DNA from: Adiantum capillus-veneris
Taxonomy: Eukaryota > Streptophyta > Polypodiopsida > Polypodiales > Pteridaceae
Direction of reading: 5' to 3'
Length of the DNA: 64,000 nt
Assembly: GCA_014529385.2 (NCBI GenBank)
Contig: CM043955.1
Coordinates: 152,010,140-152,074,139 of the forward strand
The first letter of the stretch is position 1, and every line of letters begins with the position of its first letter. Below are positions 21,478-32,996 of this stretch, piece by piece. Under the pieces are notes generated by a model. The model did no database searches, had not been told where the DNA came from, and worked only from the letters and a program-made list of their open reading frames with translations. Position numbers and translations under genes: made by a program.

Positions 21478-22113
21478 TCAAAAATAAGAGACTATTCCCT
21501 CGCTTTCATGCTTGTAAATCTCTACATTCTCATTATAGGTTGGGACCCTGGTTGTTTTCTTATCATACATAAAAAGCGCTCCAGGTCGATCAATGTTAGG
21601 AGGCGGTTCTTGGGTTTCTGAAACCATTTTCCCTTTTGCCACGTTATCCCCATATCTGTTGTAATCCTCAGGGTTACTCACCATCAGATAGTGGTTCCCC
21701 TTTTTGTCTCGGAATCTGTCTCCATCATCATAGACTCGAATTATCTATAGTCTCTGAGCCGGTCTCTCTTCAATACAAATACACTTGCGTCCCCGATAGT
21801 CAGAATAAACTAAGGCTCCCCTCGAGTTAGTTCCTTCCAAGAAGATTATAGTGAACTTGGTTTCGTTTAAAGGATGTAAAGAGGTGCTCCCCCCTGGCAT
21901 TGGTCCTTCACCGTTGAAATCTCCTGGCTATTGACTCCCCATCATGAAGAAGGGCTTTTCCGACGAAGTGTCAATATCACTACCCTCTTCAATGATCGGT
22001 GCTAATGGGTCTAGTCTCGTCTGAGTTACACTCTCTTCGGTGGACGTGGTGCTTACTTGACTTTTGACACTTTTAGCTCCCAACTTAACAAAGGCTCCTG
22101 ACCTTAAATACAT
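21478..22113 (-). pseudogene. E2 gag, N-terminal pieces
   Basis: Two short open stretches in one frame (21928-22113 and 21478-21684) are interrupted by stops and run in the same frame into 20650-21408. The first opens with ATG at 22113 (MYLRSGAFVKLG), a start resembling that of many plant Ty3 gag proteins. The rest is polar. This is the likely start of the E2 gag-pol reading frame. Confidence 0.55.
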
Positions 22114-23744
22114 AAGAATGAAAGTTGGGTTGCAAACTTAAATGTTACCTAGACTCCTTGTGCGGCTTTGTGATGATCTCCTTATGGGATCTACACAAGG
22201 ATGGTTAGTCTGTTCACAAGGGTTTTCCCAGAATTACCAAAAAATCTTTCGAGTATGTACAGCAACCACTTAGTCAGCCTTCTGGTGGTCCAATTTCAAA
22301 TATGAGATGATGGCTGGGATCTATATGGAGAGCATGTCCTAGCAATATAGTCACAAATTGCAGAAAATGTCTGAATCACAACTTTCTTTAGTCTATCGCG
22401 ATAGACTGACAATTTTCTCAGCACAAGTCAATTCAAAATTGTGACTTCACCCTTGAGTTCCAGTTACCCTTTATAGCCTATCCCTCAAGTTTTATGAAGT
22501 TTGGACACTTGGGTTGGGTTTTGGTCCTTTGTTAGTATTTTAGTCAGAGCCTGATTCTCTATCTGGACCTTAGATTTATTTTCAGTGGTCTAAATGCCTT
22601 GAAATTTGGTGTGTGTGCTGTATAGACTCTGATAAAGCTCTCCCTAGGGGAAATTTGAAAGAAAAGGTCCTTAGCAGCAGTTTCCTTAGTCTATTGCGAT
22701 AGACTGGGAAAGTTCTCCATTATTGGCATTTTTCTCAATTTATCTCCACAGCTGGGTCAGCCTCTCCTTGTGTAGTGCATTGACAAATTTTGGCACTATT
22801 TGGACATTTGGCCAAAGCCTTCTTGCCCTTGTCTCTGAATTCAGACTCTAAAACACCAGTTTTGAAGTTTTGTGGTCAAGATGGTGTTCAGTTTCTCTCA
22901 ATTTTTGTGGGTACCCTTGTATTGATGTGTTAAACCTGTGGTAAAACGGTTTTTTCCTTGTTGTTAGTCAATCACCACCTTCATCAGTCTATCGCGATAG
23001 ACTAGGCAGAGAGCAATGGGGATTTAATTTTTGTCTGTTTTTGCATAGTTGTGTTCCCTGTGCCCATATAAGTCTATCCCCCAAGTTTTATGAAGTTTGG
23101 ACTTATTTTGACCTTGGACTCAAGCACTAAACAAATTTCACTTTTCTCTGGCAATTCACAACTCAATTGCACTTGACGTGATGCAAATTTGATGACACTT
23201 CATCTTAAACTTGTGAACATTAGTCGTACCTCATGACACAGTCACTTTACCCTAGGCTAATGGTTATATCTCCTCTTGGCCTTGTTAGGGTCACTTAGTG
23301 TTTTCTTATGAGAATCATCTGTTTCTTTTTGTTGGTTTTGGTAGCAATTTTAATGTTTTTCTCGAGTGTTGGATCATAAATTTCAATGTCTACTCTTTTC
23401 ACCCCCTTCAAGGGTATATGGTGTGGGTTTTGCTTTCAAGGCAAGCAAATAGCCTTATTGTTTCTTCTTTTTGTTTGTTTTTGCGTTTTTACAGCGTTTT
23501 TCTACTCTATTTCTACACAAGTATAACAAGCACTCAAAACCAAAAACTATAACTCCACATTATCCTACTTAACTAACTCTAACTAGTCGCAGACCCTCGG
23601 CAAGACACAAGATTCCCGGCTATCCACTAGACCTTAAGATACTCTATCCTGGATCTTGTTCTAAAAGTTTAAGCTCTCTCTAGTCAAGACTAAAGTAAGC
23701 TAACCATCACACGAGTGACGTAGATCTCCCTACTTAAGGTCTTC
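22114..23744 (-). other. E2 leader between primer site and gag
   Basis: About 1.6 kb untranslated leader with no credible ORF. It holds the second palindrome array (22304-23103). The remainder (23104-23744) is AT-rich. Confidence 0.65.
22304..23103. repeat. Palindrome array 2 in E2 (three 18-bp palindromes)
   Basis: Copies of AGTCTATCGCGATAGACT lie at 22390-22407 and 22986-23003 (exact) and 22688-22705 (one C to T change in a CpG), spaced exactly 298 and 298 bp. The AAATTTGGTGTG-like box sits 86 bp left of the second and third (22602, 22900), the same offset as in array 1. A second box, TTTATGAAGTTTGGAC, lies 101 bp right of the first and third (22491, 23087), with a weaker version at the middle one. 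Same repeat family as array 1 about 12 kb away in the same element. Confidence 0.85.
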
Positions 23745-23764
23745 GGTCCCCGAAAACGGCGCCA
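23745..23764 (-). other. E2 primer binding site, tRNA-Asp type
   Basis: On the minus strand one base after the 5' LTR reads TGGCGCCGTTTTCGGGGA. It matches the complement of the plant tRNA-Asp 3' end at all but two positions by my recollection of that tRNA. Such primers are typical of Athila/Tat-type elements. Confidence 0.75.
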
Positions 23765-23765
23765 A

Positions 23766-24381
23766 TGTTTTAGGGCAAAACTACTCCCCTGTTCATGCTC
23801 ACAAGCACGACACAGATAACATACTTATCATTCGATGACACGACTAACCCGTAGGTGCACGTAGGCAATCTCGTTAGCTTGTCAGGATGAGACCAATCTA
23901 CACATACGCACTTTTATGATGCATCAATCACTAACCCTGGTAGAATGCAACCCACTCTATCCCTAAACGCTCACAACACCGTTTACACTTCCAATGAACT
24001 CGGAATCGCATCAAACTTACTAGGCACCATCCTCTCACTAGGATATACTTACCTATAAGTCTAATCTCACCAGGTTTGAACCCTAGTTATCTCGAATACA
24101 GTCGCGATAGACTAACAGGTCATAATCCAAAAGTGGGCGAAACTTTAGTTTATGAGTATCTATGTGTAGCTAATCCCTTTCTCATTCCATAAAGCACTTG
24201 ATTGTTGAAAACAAACACTGTTTGTGCTACTTACAAGCAAAACAAGCTCGAGGAAGGATCGATCGCGAATAGCTTGAAATGTGAATGCGTGGCATGGGCA
24301 CGTAGCTCTCGGAGAGACTACCGCGATGGTGTAGTCACGTCGTGAATCAGGTGAGGGAGAAGCGCGTATCAAAGAGGATAA

Positions 24382-24472
<91 letters not shown>

Positions 24473-24752
24473 ACTCGTACGACACAGGATTAATGTTCAA
24501 AAATAATGTTTTTTTAAAAATGGTTCTAAGGTGACTTTTATACTTTAGTCACCTTAGCTCAAAAATGTACATGGGGTTCTCTTACTCATTATAACAAAGT
24601 GGGAACAAATCTGAGTCCTGACTAACTGATTAATCTTTACATAACCCAGACGAATGGATCAAAATGATAAGACATCTTTGACATAAAATGGGAATTTGAT
24701 ATGCTTTACAAGATGGGCTCATTAAAACAGTTGGACAAATGGGGCTCCAACA
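23766..24752 (-). repeat. E2 5' LTR (element orientation)
   Basis: 987 bp, pair of 5086-6075, with about 35 differences by eye outside the CT tract. It carries the half palindrome at 24102-24113 and the CT tract at 24384-24470. Confidence 0.9.
24384..24470. repeat. (CT)n tract in the second E2 LTR
   Basis: An 87-bp uninterrupted CT/TC dinucleotide run, the counterpart of 5707-5792. Confidence 0.95.
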
Positions 24753-24827
24753 CTCACAAAGTCATTTCTCAAAAGTACTCTCATTAATTTCCGCTACTCT
24801 CAAATTAAATAGGCCAATTCCATTACA
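24753..24827 (+). repeat. E1 LTR1, second part
   Basis: Continues LTR1 after E2. It begins with the duplicated CTCAC and ends CCATTACA, identical to the end of LTR2 at 31977. The whole LTR1 without the duplication is about 1.6 kb. Confidence 0.9.
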
Positions 24828-24828
24828 T

Positions 24829-24840
24829 TGGTATCAGAGC
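24829..24840 (+). other. E1-A primer binding site, initiator tRNA-Met
   Basis: TGGTATCAGAGC lies one base after LTR1 and is complementary to the 3' end of initiator tRNA-Met, the usual chromovirus primer. Confidence 0.9.
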
Positions 24841-25241
24841 ATTTGGTTTCTCTTTTCTTGCTTAAGAAGAGAGGTCCTTAAGTAGCCTATAAATGGTTGA
24901 TGTTGTTAATTATATTAGGGTAAGTGGAACAGGGATCTATTATCGGTTTTGTTGAGCCCACAATGTGGAGGATGGTGCACACCTCGGGAGCTTTGGACTT
25001 AATAATGGAGTCTTTTTAGAGTTGCCTACGTCTTTACCATTATTGAGCCATAAGAAGTCCGAAAGGAGCTAGCCCTTGGCAACTCTGCTATGTTAGACCT
25101 ACTCCTCTACTCTTTATAATTAACCACTTCGAGCCGTGGGTGTAGATACTTAAGAGCCGATTTTCAAAGGCTAAGAGGAGTGGCAACTAAGGTTTTGAAT
25201 TGCCAAAGCATACACTAAGTACATACATAAATCTTGTTAAC

Positions 25242-26736
25242 ATGGCTGACAATAATCAAGAGAGTAGAATGAACATTGATAGCTTTGATTTTGCACATGA
25301 AGGTGCTAATGATGATGCTCCCATGTTTGTGAATTATCTCGTCACTAGGTTGCAGCAAGCTATGGGCAACCCTGCTTTGCAAGCCGAAGTTACTTAACAA
25401 CTTTGTGCTTATGGAATTTCCCTTCCTCTCCAATAGGAGAGAGAGCTTAGGAGGCCTCTTGAAGAGACCCCCAAAAGAAGACTCTCTCCCATTCGAGAGG
25501 AGAAATCTAGAGAGCAAGAAAGCAATGAAAGTTTAAGTTCCTCTGAAGATGTGGCTCCACGAAGACGGCGGTATAGACGATCGCCCACTCCTCCCAAGAG
25601 GAAAAGATCAACACATAGTCCTTCTCCTCATCACTCTGAAAGGCAAGAGAGGAAACAAAGGAAGAAAAGGGCTAGGAAGAGGTCACCCTCTTCTCCTTCT
25701 TCTTCACCTTCCTCCTCTTCTGACGAAAGTTATGGTTATTCTCCTAGAGAATACAAGAGGGGAGGACATCGCAAATCATTTCCTGCATGGCGAAGGTCAC
25801 AAAAGCTAAAGAAGTTCAAGGAGGGAGGAAGAGTATCTCTTTTCTCACCTATAATGGCACAATAGGTGCTACCGACAAAGTGTTGGCCTTCATCTAGCAA
25901 TTTGATGCGGCCTTTGGAGATGAAGGCTTCATAGAGTCCTCTAAGCTACACCATGTAGCTATGCACTTCCAAAAATCAGCTCGTCAATGGTGGGCTAGCC
26001 TTCGTGGAAATGGTGAAGCCCCAAAGACATGGAAAACTCTATGAGTTTCCATCATGAAGCAATTCCTTGCAAGCGATGCAAAGGAAAAAGTGCTTACCGA
26101 ATGGCGCAGCTTAAAGCTCCTCTCCCATGAGTCTATCCACAAATATGTGGCCAAGTTTTGGGATTTACATCTCAAGGCTACTGTCTTTCAAAAGAAAGAC
26201 TTTGCCGAGCAAAGGCAAAAATTCTGTGTGGGATTACCTGAAGAGATGGCCGAATACATCAACTCTCAACGGCCTGGTACTATTAGCGAAGTAATCCATC
26301 ACACCATGGTTGCTTCACGCATCAATTTCCATCAAGGGGCTAGACGTAATGTCAAGCCCATGAAAAACAAAGACAAAAATGATGCAAAGGGGAAAACCAA
26401 TGTTCAAAATACTTCCCAAGTCAATTCCAACAACAACAATAATCGGTCCAAGGAGAAGGGAGTCTACAAAGGTAAAAAAAAACTCTCTCCTGAAGAGCTT
26501 GAAGCTTTTCTCAAGGACCATAAGTGTTTCAAGTGTGGGGAGCAAGGACATGGCTATCGTTCTTGCCCCAAGAAGAATACTCGCAATGAGACTCCTAGGG
26601 CTTCAACCATCGAAGCTCCAAAAGAGGATGCTCATTGCAAAGGATCATCACTCTCCTATGCTTGGGGAAAGGTAAGAGAGCATGATGCCTTCATCTTGTT
26701 TGACCCTGGCTCTACTCTTAACTTCATATCAATGGA
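25242..26736 (+). pseudogene. E1-A gag
   Basis: ATG at 25242 opens MADNNQESRMNIDSFDF, matching the E3 polyprotein N-terminus. TAA at 25395-25397 is the first break; more stops and a frameshift near 25830 follow. It carries the Arg/Ser-rich stretch (about 25550-25740), the capsid region and a CX2CX4HX4C knuckle (CFKCGEQGHGYRSC, about 26527-26568). The last open piece (26054-26782) slips out of frame near 26737, where one base is missing relative to E3. Confidence 0.85.
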
Positions 26737-28401
26737 GTGGCCACCAAGTTGGGCATTCAAGCTTTTGAGATGGGAGATATAGTAGTGGCTGATGCAACTT
26801 TCAAGGGACAACAAGCCTCCGTTACTCCCTTGATTGGGAAGTTGAGGCTTCATGTCCAAAGCTATGTCGACAAGGAAGACTTCTTCATCTCTCCTCTCCA
26901 ACATGAGGATGTTATCCTAGGGGCACCATGGTTTGATCGCATGGCTGCCAGCATGAGGTTCCCTGAAAGGAGAATCTACTTCACCTACAAGGGAAAGAAC
27001 ATGTATATAGATGCTAATGAGCGTGGTCGCACTATTCCACTTGTAAATCGTCTTGCTTTTGATAAGTCAATGAAGAGCTCAGTTTCTGCGTACATGATTT
27101 TTGTCAAAGAGTCTCTAAAAGATACTAATGTTTCATCAAACGTAAATGGTAGGAATCAAGAAGAGTTAGACTTGTCTAATTTTCTAAAAGGATTCCAAGA
27201 TGTGTTCATCGATGATATCCCTATGGACTTACCTCCAAAACGAGGGGATGATGACCATCGTATTGAGCTCCTTCCTGGAAGCTCACCACCTAAGAAGCCT
27301 TCTTATCGAGTCTCACAAGCTGAACAAGAGGAGATCATGAGGCAAGTACAAGAGGTGGTAGACAAAGGGATGGTGAGGCCTAGTTCCTCTCCCTTTTGTT
27401 CTCTAGTCCTTTTAGTGCAAAATAAAGATGGTACATATCGTATGTGTGTGGACTATTGAGCACAAAACCATATCACTATCAAAAACAGATTTCCCATACC
27501 TCGGGTAGAAGATCTGTTTGATAAGCTACAAGGCTCGACCTACTTCAGTAGGATTGACCTTAAGAGTGGTTATCATCAAATAAGGATAGTGGATGAAGAT
27601 ATCTTAAAGACCGCGTTTCGCACAACGTTTGGTCTTTATGAATATCTAGTCATGCCTTTTGGCTTGACTAATGCACCAGCTACGTTCAATCGTTTGATGG
27701 AGAAATTTTTTAGACCATACCGCAAATTCACTGGAGTGTTCTTTGATGATATCATCATCTACTCCAAGTCTTTGGAGGAACATAAGCAACATCTCCAAGT
27801 GATTTTTCAAGCATTGAGGGAGAACAAGCTTTTTCTCAACCAAAAGAAAAGAGAATTCTTCCTTCAAGAGATTCAATACCTAGGTCATATTATCTCTAAA
27901 GATGGTATCCAAATGGATCCATCAAAGTTAGAGGTATTAAAAGCATGGCCTAACCCAAGAAATCTACATGAGCTAAGAAGCTTTGTTGGTATGTGAGCAT
28001 ACTATAGACGCTTCATAGCAAAATTCTCTCAAGTAGCAGGACCACTACACGACTTAACTAAGAAGAACGTTAAGTTTGTATGGACTGCTAAGGAGAAAAA
28101 TGCTTTTGAAAAGCTCAAAGAGAAGCTTACTTCCCAACCAGTCCTCGTGCTTCTGGATCTCTCAAAGCCATTTGAGGTCCAGTGTGATGCTTGTGGTGAT
28201 TTCCTTGGAGCAGTTTTACTTCAAGAAGGGCATGCCATAGCATATGAGAGCCGAAGGCTCAATATTGATGAACGAGTCTTGGGCATTTATGAGAAAGAAC
28301 TTTTAGCTGTTCTACATGCCCTAGACACATGGAAGCACTACCTATTGGGGACTCCATTTATCCTACGAACCGACCCCACCAAAGTCTCAAGTATTTCATG
28401 A
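26737..28401 (+). pseudogene. E1-A protease remainder, RT, start of RNase H
   Basis: A single frame read through stops (for example TGA near 27457 and 27994). Protease C-terminal part (VILGAPWFDR), RT with [23 protein letters not shown] and FFDDIIIYS, then the RNase H start (EVQCDACGDFLGAVL, YEKELLAVLHAL). It ends at extra bases near 28371-28378 (CGACCCCACC), a frameshift shared with internal B. Confidence 0.85.
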
Positions 28402-29984
28402 CGCAAACCAAGCTTTTTGACAAACAAATGAGGTGGGCAAATTTTCTTTCGCAATTTAATTTCGATATTGCTCACATAGCTGGTAAGAACAATCAAGTGG
28501 CCGATGCACTTTTACGACGACCCAAAGTTAATGCGGTGTCTATAGCTACTCACAATGATCTATCCTCTATGATAGATGAGTATGCTACTGACCTTGACTT
28601 TAGAGGCATAATGTCAGCCCCTGCTTTGGGGAAGAAAGAGGAACCATTCACCTTGCAGGATGGTTATCTTCTCCACGGAAATAGGCTATGTGTTACCCAT
28701 TCCCTTCGTGAGAAAGTTATGTATGAATCCCATGCTCCTCTATATGCGGGGCATAGAGGTATTCAACCTACTCTCCGAGGACTAGAGACGTACTTCTATT
28801 GGCCTACCATGAAAGTGGACATACAAGAGTATGTTTCAAAATGTGTAGTATGCCAAAAGACCAAGTATGATAGAGGGAAGCAACCTGGATTAGTCCAGCC
28901 ATTGCCTATCCCAAATTCACCATGGGCGAGTATATCTATGGATTTCATCTTTGGATTACCCAAGTCTATCCATGGGAATAGAGGAATATGGACAATAGTT
29001 GACAGGTTTAGCAAGCAAGCACATTTTATTCCTGTCAAAAAGACTATTAAGGCACATCAAATGGCAACTCTCTTCATATCTCAGATTTTCAACCACCATG
29101 GATTACCCACATCCATCGTGTCAGATAGAGATCCTAGAATGACCAGTAATTTCTGGAAAGGTCTCTTTGAAAATGTAGAAACAAGATTGAATTTCTCTTC
29201 TGCCTATCACCCACAAACGGATGGCCAAAGTGAGATAACCAATCTTATGATACTCGATCTACTCAAGACTTATGTTACCGAAGTAGATCAATGCTCACAA
29301 TGGGAAAAGTACTTACCTCTTGTAGAGTATGCCTACAATAATATTGTATATACTTCTACGGGAAAAGCACCTTTTGAGATCATTGAGGGAAGACCTAAAA
29401 GTCCCTTGCTACTCAAAGTACATGGGAAGATCTTCGCCGTCGATGAGTATAGCCGTGACCTACAAGAATCTTTTCAAAAGATTAAGGAGGCTATATCCAT
29501 CTCTCAACAAAGGCAAAAAGCTGTTGCTGATAAGCACAGAAGAACCTTGATGTTCAAAGAAAATGATTGGGTGTTACTCAAGTTCCCTAAGGCTCGATTA
29601 AGGCAAACGACGGGAAAAAATCCTACGGGCCATCAAAAGTATTATGCTAAACTAGCAAAAAGATACTTTGGTCCTTTCCAAATCTTGAAGCCCATCAATG
29701 AGATGGCTTATCAACTCAAGTTGCCCAGCCATTGGCTCATACACAATGCCTTTCATGTAAGCCTACTTAAGCCCTACAAAGGAGAGCCACCAACTGAACC
29801 AATTATTGAAGACCCTCCCGAAGTTGAAGACCAAGAAGAGGTGCTACAACCCGAAGCTGTTCTTCTCCGACGGTATCTTATTAAGTTCAAAAATTATCCT
29901 TTTGAAGATGCTAGATGGATGCAAGGAATACATCGTAAGGATAGTATGAACCTTGTCAATGCTTACAATGCTACATTAGAGTAA
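28380..29984 (+). pseudogene. E1-A RNase H end, integrase, damaged chromodomain
   Basis: The open frame begins before the true continuation, so its first 16 codons are spurious. It then encodes the RNase H end (IAGKNNQVADAL), H2C2 (ESHAPLYAGHRG ... CVVCQKTK), the integrase core with SMDFIFGLP, VSDRDPRM and DGQSEITN, and the C-terminal GPF region. The chromodomain keeps RRYLIKFKNYPFEDARWM but has lost about 12 residues compared with E3, removing its first strand. Confidence 0.85.
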
Positions 29985-30328
29985 GCAAATGTGTAAATTT
30001 CTTTTGAATGACTCATGTTTTTGTCTTATAAGACTAGTCCTCTTTTTAATTGTGCACAAATTTAACTAGTATGCATGCTTAGAATCATGTTTGTGATGAC
30101 GACGTCTCTCAAACACCAAGTAGAATTTGTCACTCTACTTTGGGAGAATGAAATGGACTAAAGAGCAGACATGCTTGCGGCAGCTATGTCTCCCAAGCAC
30201 CAAATGGATTGGTCATCCATCTTGGAAAGATGTCGTAGGGTAAAAAGGATCCTCTACCCGCTAAGTGAAATTGACTAATGACTAAGGCTTTATCTCTTCT
30301 ACCTCATAGTCGAGGACGACTATGATTT

Positions 30329-30342
30329 CAAGAGAGAGGTAA
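30329..30342 (+). other. E1-A polypurine tract
   Basis: CAAGAGAGAGGTAA directly before LTR2, the same as the E3 tract next to its 3' LTR. Confidence 0.8.
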
Positions 30343-31977
30343 TGTCATAAAATCTAATATCTAATATCTAACCAACCCAAATGATTTTCTCATAATTAAT
30401 TGATCACTTAATGTGGGAGAATAAATGGGAACAAGTGTTAAGATATAGACATGTGCTTATAGATCTATCTCAACACGGGGCCAATGGTAAAGGGTCCCAA
30501 ATGAGAGATGGTCTATCAAAGAGCAAGGCTAACAAATGGAGCATAAGACCTTAGGGTTTAGCTTCATTGAAGACCTCCAATAATGTGTGTGAAAGGCCTT
30601 TGACCTTAGGTAAGCTAGGGTTGAGCTTGAGGCGCGGGAACCCAACCCAGCTCGAGGTGCTTGTCCTGCTTGTCATGCTTGATGACTAAGGTGCTTGATG
30701 ATTGAGGTGCTTTAGATGCTTGAGGTGCTTAATTATTGAGATGGTTGAGGTGCTTGACATGCTTGAGATGCTAGGGCTGCACTTGAGGTGAGAACCCACC
30801 GCAAGCTTAAAGTGCTTATGATCCAAGCTCGTGGTGGGAACTGGGCCTATGCATGAGGGGTAGAGCTGTCAAAAAGTCAAAGATTCAATCCCTACAAGGA
30901 GGGGGCGAGCCGTACATGAGGGGGGATGAGAGAGAACACCCAAACACTCACACAAGGCATGCATGGTACAAAGAAAGCAAAAGGGACACTTGTCAAGTTC
31001 CTCCTCATGTTGCCCTCATGGTGTGCCTGAAGCCTATTGGTTGGCCACCCAAGGGGTCCAATAATAATTTAGGAGATTTAATTAATTGATTTAGCATTTA
31101 TCTAGCCCTCTCTCTCAAAGGGGAAAGGGGAACACTTGTCTCAAGGCTACCCTTGCTGCTTGTAATGCCTCCTGCTTGTGATTGGCTAGGCCTGGAGGGG
31201 TCCAATGAGCTTCAAGAATGAGCTACAAGGGGGGGGGGTCGACGCAAGAAAGCTAGGGGGTTTCTTAGGGGGTATACTCACCCACACACACTCACAAACA
31301 CTCTCATTGTGTGCTATGCAAAGTGCAAGAGGTCCCTCTCCTTCTCCAAGCAAGTAGAGGTTGAGAGCCTACACCAACACTCTTGGATACGGAGTGCAAA
31401 TCCAACCAAGAGTCATGCTTCAATGCTTAATCTTTCCATCTCCTTCTTCTTTATTGCTATGCTATTATGTATGCTAGCAACAAGAGTTATGATAAGTGAG
31501 GAACTAATTCTTTCTCCTACGAAATGTTTCTTCTTCCTCTTCCCTACCCTCATTCCCTGCTAGCTCTCTCCACCTTCGAAGGTGTTTGAGGTCTTGGGAC
31601 TGAGGCTTGGGATAGTTAAAGCTTTATTCAAGTTTATTTTATGTTTGTGATGCATGAAGCTTTCCATCTTCATTGCATCACCTAAGTCACAAGGAACACA
31701 AAGACTGTATTGTAACAAGTCTCTCTTAATGGGAGAAATCATAATACAAATGCCTATTGGAGGGGGGACCGGCTCCACATAAATCCGGTCCTCAACTGTT
31801 GTCATGTTCTCTAAATTCTCTCTCTTGCAAAAGTATTGTTCATGCCAAGTTAACTAATTGCAATGATTATGTTGCTATCTTCAATTATGTTCACCCGCTA
31901 TGCTCACAAAGTCATTTCTCAAAAGTACTCTCATTAATTTCCGCTACTCTCAAATTAAATAGGCCAATTCCATTACA
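30343..31977 (+). repeat. E1 LTR2 (1635 bp), shared by A and B
   Basis: Starts TGTCATAAAATC and ends CCATTACA. It serves as 3' LTR of internal A (polypurine tract before it) and 5' LTR of internal B (primer site after it). It has the same minisatellite and short spurious ORFs as LTR1. Confidence 0.9.
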
Positions 31978-31978
31978 T

Positions 31979-31990
31979 TGGTATCAGAGC
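31979..31990 (+). other. E1-B primer binding site, initiator tRNA-Met
   Basis: TGGTATCAGAGC one base after LTR2. The following 400 bp are almost identical to the leader of internal A. Confidence 0.9.
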
Positions 31991-32391
31991 ATTTGGTTTC
32001 TCTTTTCTTGCTTAAGAAGAGAGGTCCTTAAGTAGCCTATAAATGGTTGATGTTGTTAATTATATTAGGGTAAGTGGAACAGGGATCTATTATCGGTTTT
32101 GTTGAGCCCACAATGTGGAGGATGGTGCACACCTCGGGAGCTTTGGACTTAATAATGGAGTCTTTTTAGAGTTGCCTACGTCTTTACCATTATTGAGCCA
32201 TAAGAAGTCCGAAAGGAGCTAGCCCTTGGCAACTCTGCTATGTTAGACCTACTCCTCTACTCTTTATAATTAACCACTTCGAGCCGTGGGTGTAGATACT
32301 TAAGAGCCGATTTTCAAAGGCTAAGAGGAGTGGCAACTAAGGTTTTGAATTGCCAAAGCATACACTAAGTACATACATAAATCTTGTTAAC

Positions 32392-32996
32392 ATGGCTGAC
32401 AATAATCAAGAGAGTAGAATGAACATTGATAGCTTTGATTTTGCACATGAAGGTGCTAATGATGATGCTCCCATGTTTGTGAATTATCTCGTCACTAGGT
32501 TGCAGCAAGCTATGGGCAACCCTGCTTTGCAAGCCGAAGTTACTTAACAACTTTGTGCTTTCCCTTCCTCTCCAGTAGGAGAGAGAGATTAGGAGGCCTC
32601 TTGAAGAGACCCCCAAAAGAAGACTCTCTCCCATTCAAGAGGAGGAATCTAGAGAGCAAGAAAGCAATGAAGTTTTAAGTTCCTCTGAAGATGTGGCTCC
32701 ACGAAGACGACGGTCTACACGATCTCCCACTCCTCCCAAGAGGAAAATATCAACACATAGTCCTTCTCCTCATCACTCTGAAAGGCAAGAGAGGAAACAA
32801 AGGAAGAAAAGGGCTAGGAAGAGGTTCACCCTCTTCTCCTTCTTCTTCACCTTCCTCCTCTTCTAACGAAAGTTATGGTTATTCTCCTAGAGAATACAAG
32901 AGGGGAGGACATCGCAAATCATTTCCTGCATGGCGAAGGTCACAAAAGCTAAAGAAGTTCAAGGAGGGAGGAAAGAGTATCTCTTTTCTCACCTAT
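32392..32996 (+). pseudogene. E1-B gag, part before E3 insertion
   Basis: ATG at 32392. It shares the TAA of internal A (32545-32547 here) and has an additional 8-bp loss just after it. The Arg/Ser-rich region is present. It stops at CCTAT (32992-32996), where E3 inserted within the codons for the gag motif SFLTYDGT. Confidence 0.85.

Larger units (their letters stand above)
5086..24752 (-). mobile_element. E2: giant Ty3/gypsy element with accessory ORFs (19.7 kb)
   Basis: LTRs of 990 bp (5086-6075) and 987 bp (23766-24752) start TGTTTTAGGG and end CCAACA on the plus strand, with perfect target duplications CTCAC (5081-5085 and 24753-24757). A primer site resembling the complement of tRNA-Asp lies at 23745-23764 and a purine tract at 6076-6092, both on the minus strand. 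In element order: leader with palindrome repeats, gag, protease, RT, RNase H, integrase with two H2C2 domains, a second protease, a spacer with more palindromes, and a long coiled-coil ORF. The tRNA-Asp primer, large size and ORF after integrase recall the Athila/Tat branch; the placement is inferred, not computed. LTRs differ by about 4% by eye. Confidence 0.85.

Noticed and set aside
24829-24840. TGGTATCAGAGC matches as tRNA genes
   Set aside because: They are primer binding sites directly after LTRs; no tRNA cloverleaf surrounds them.
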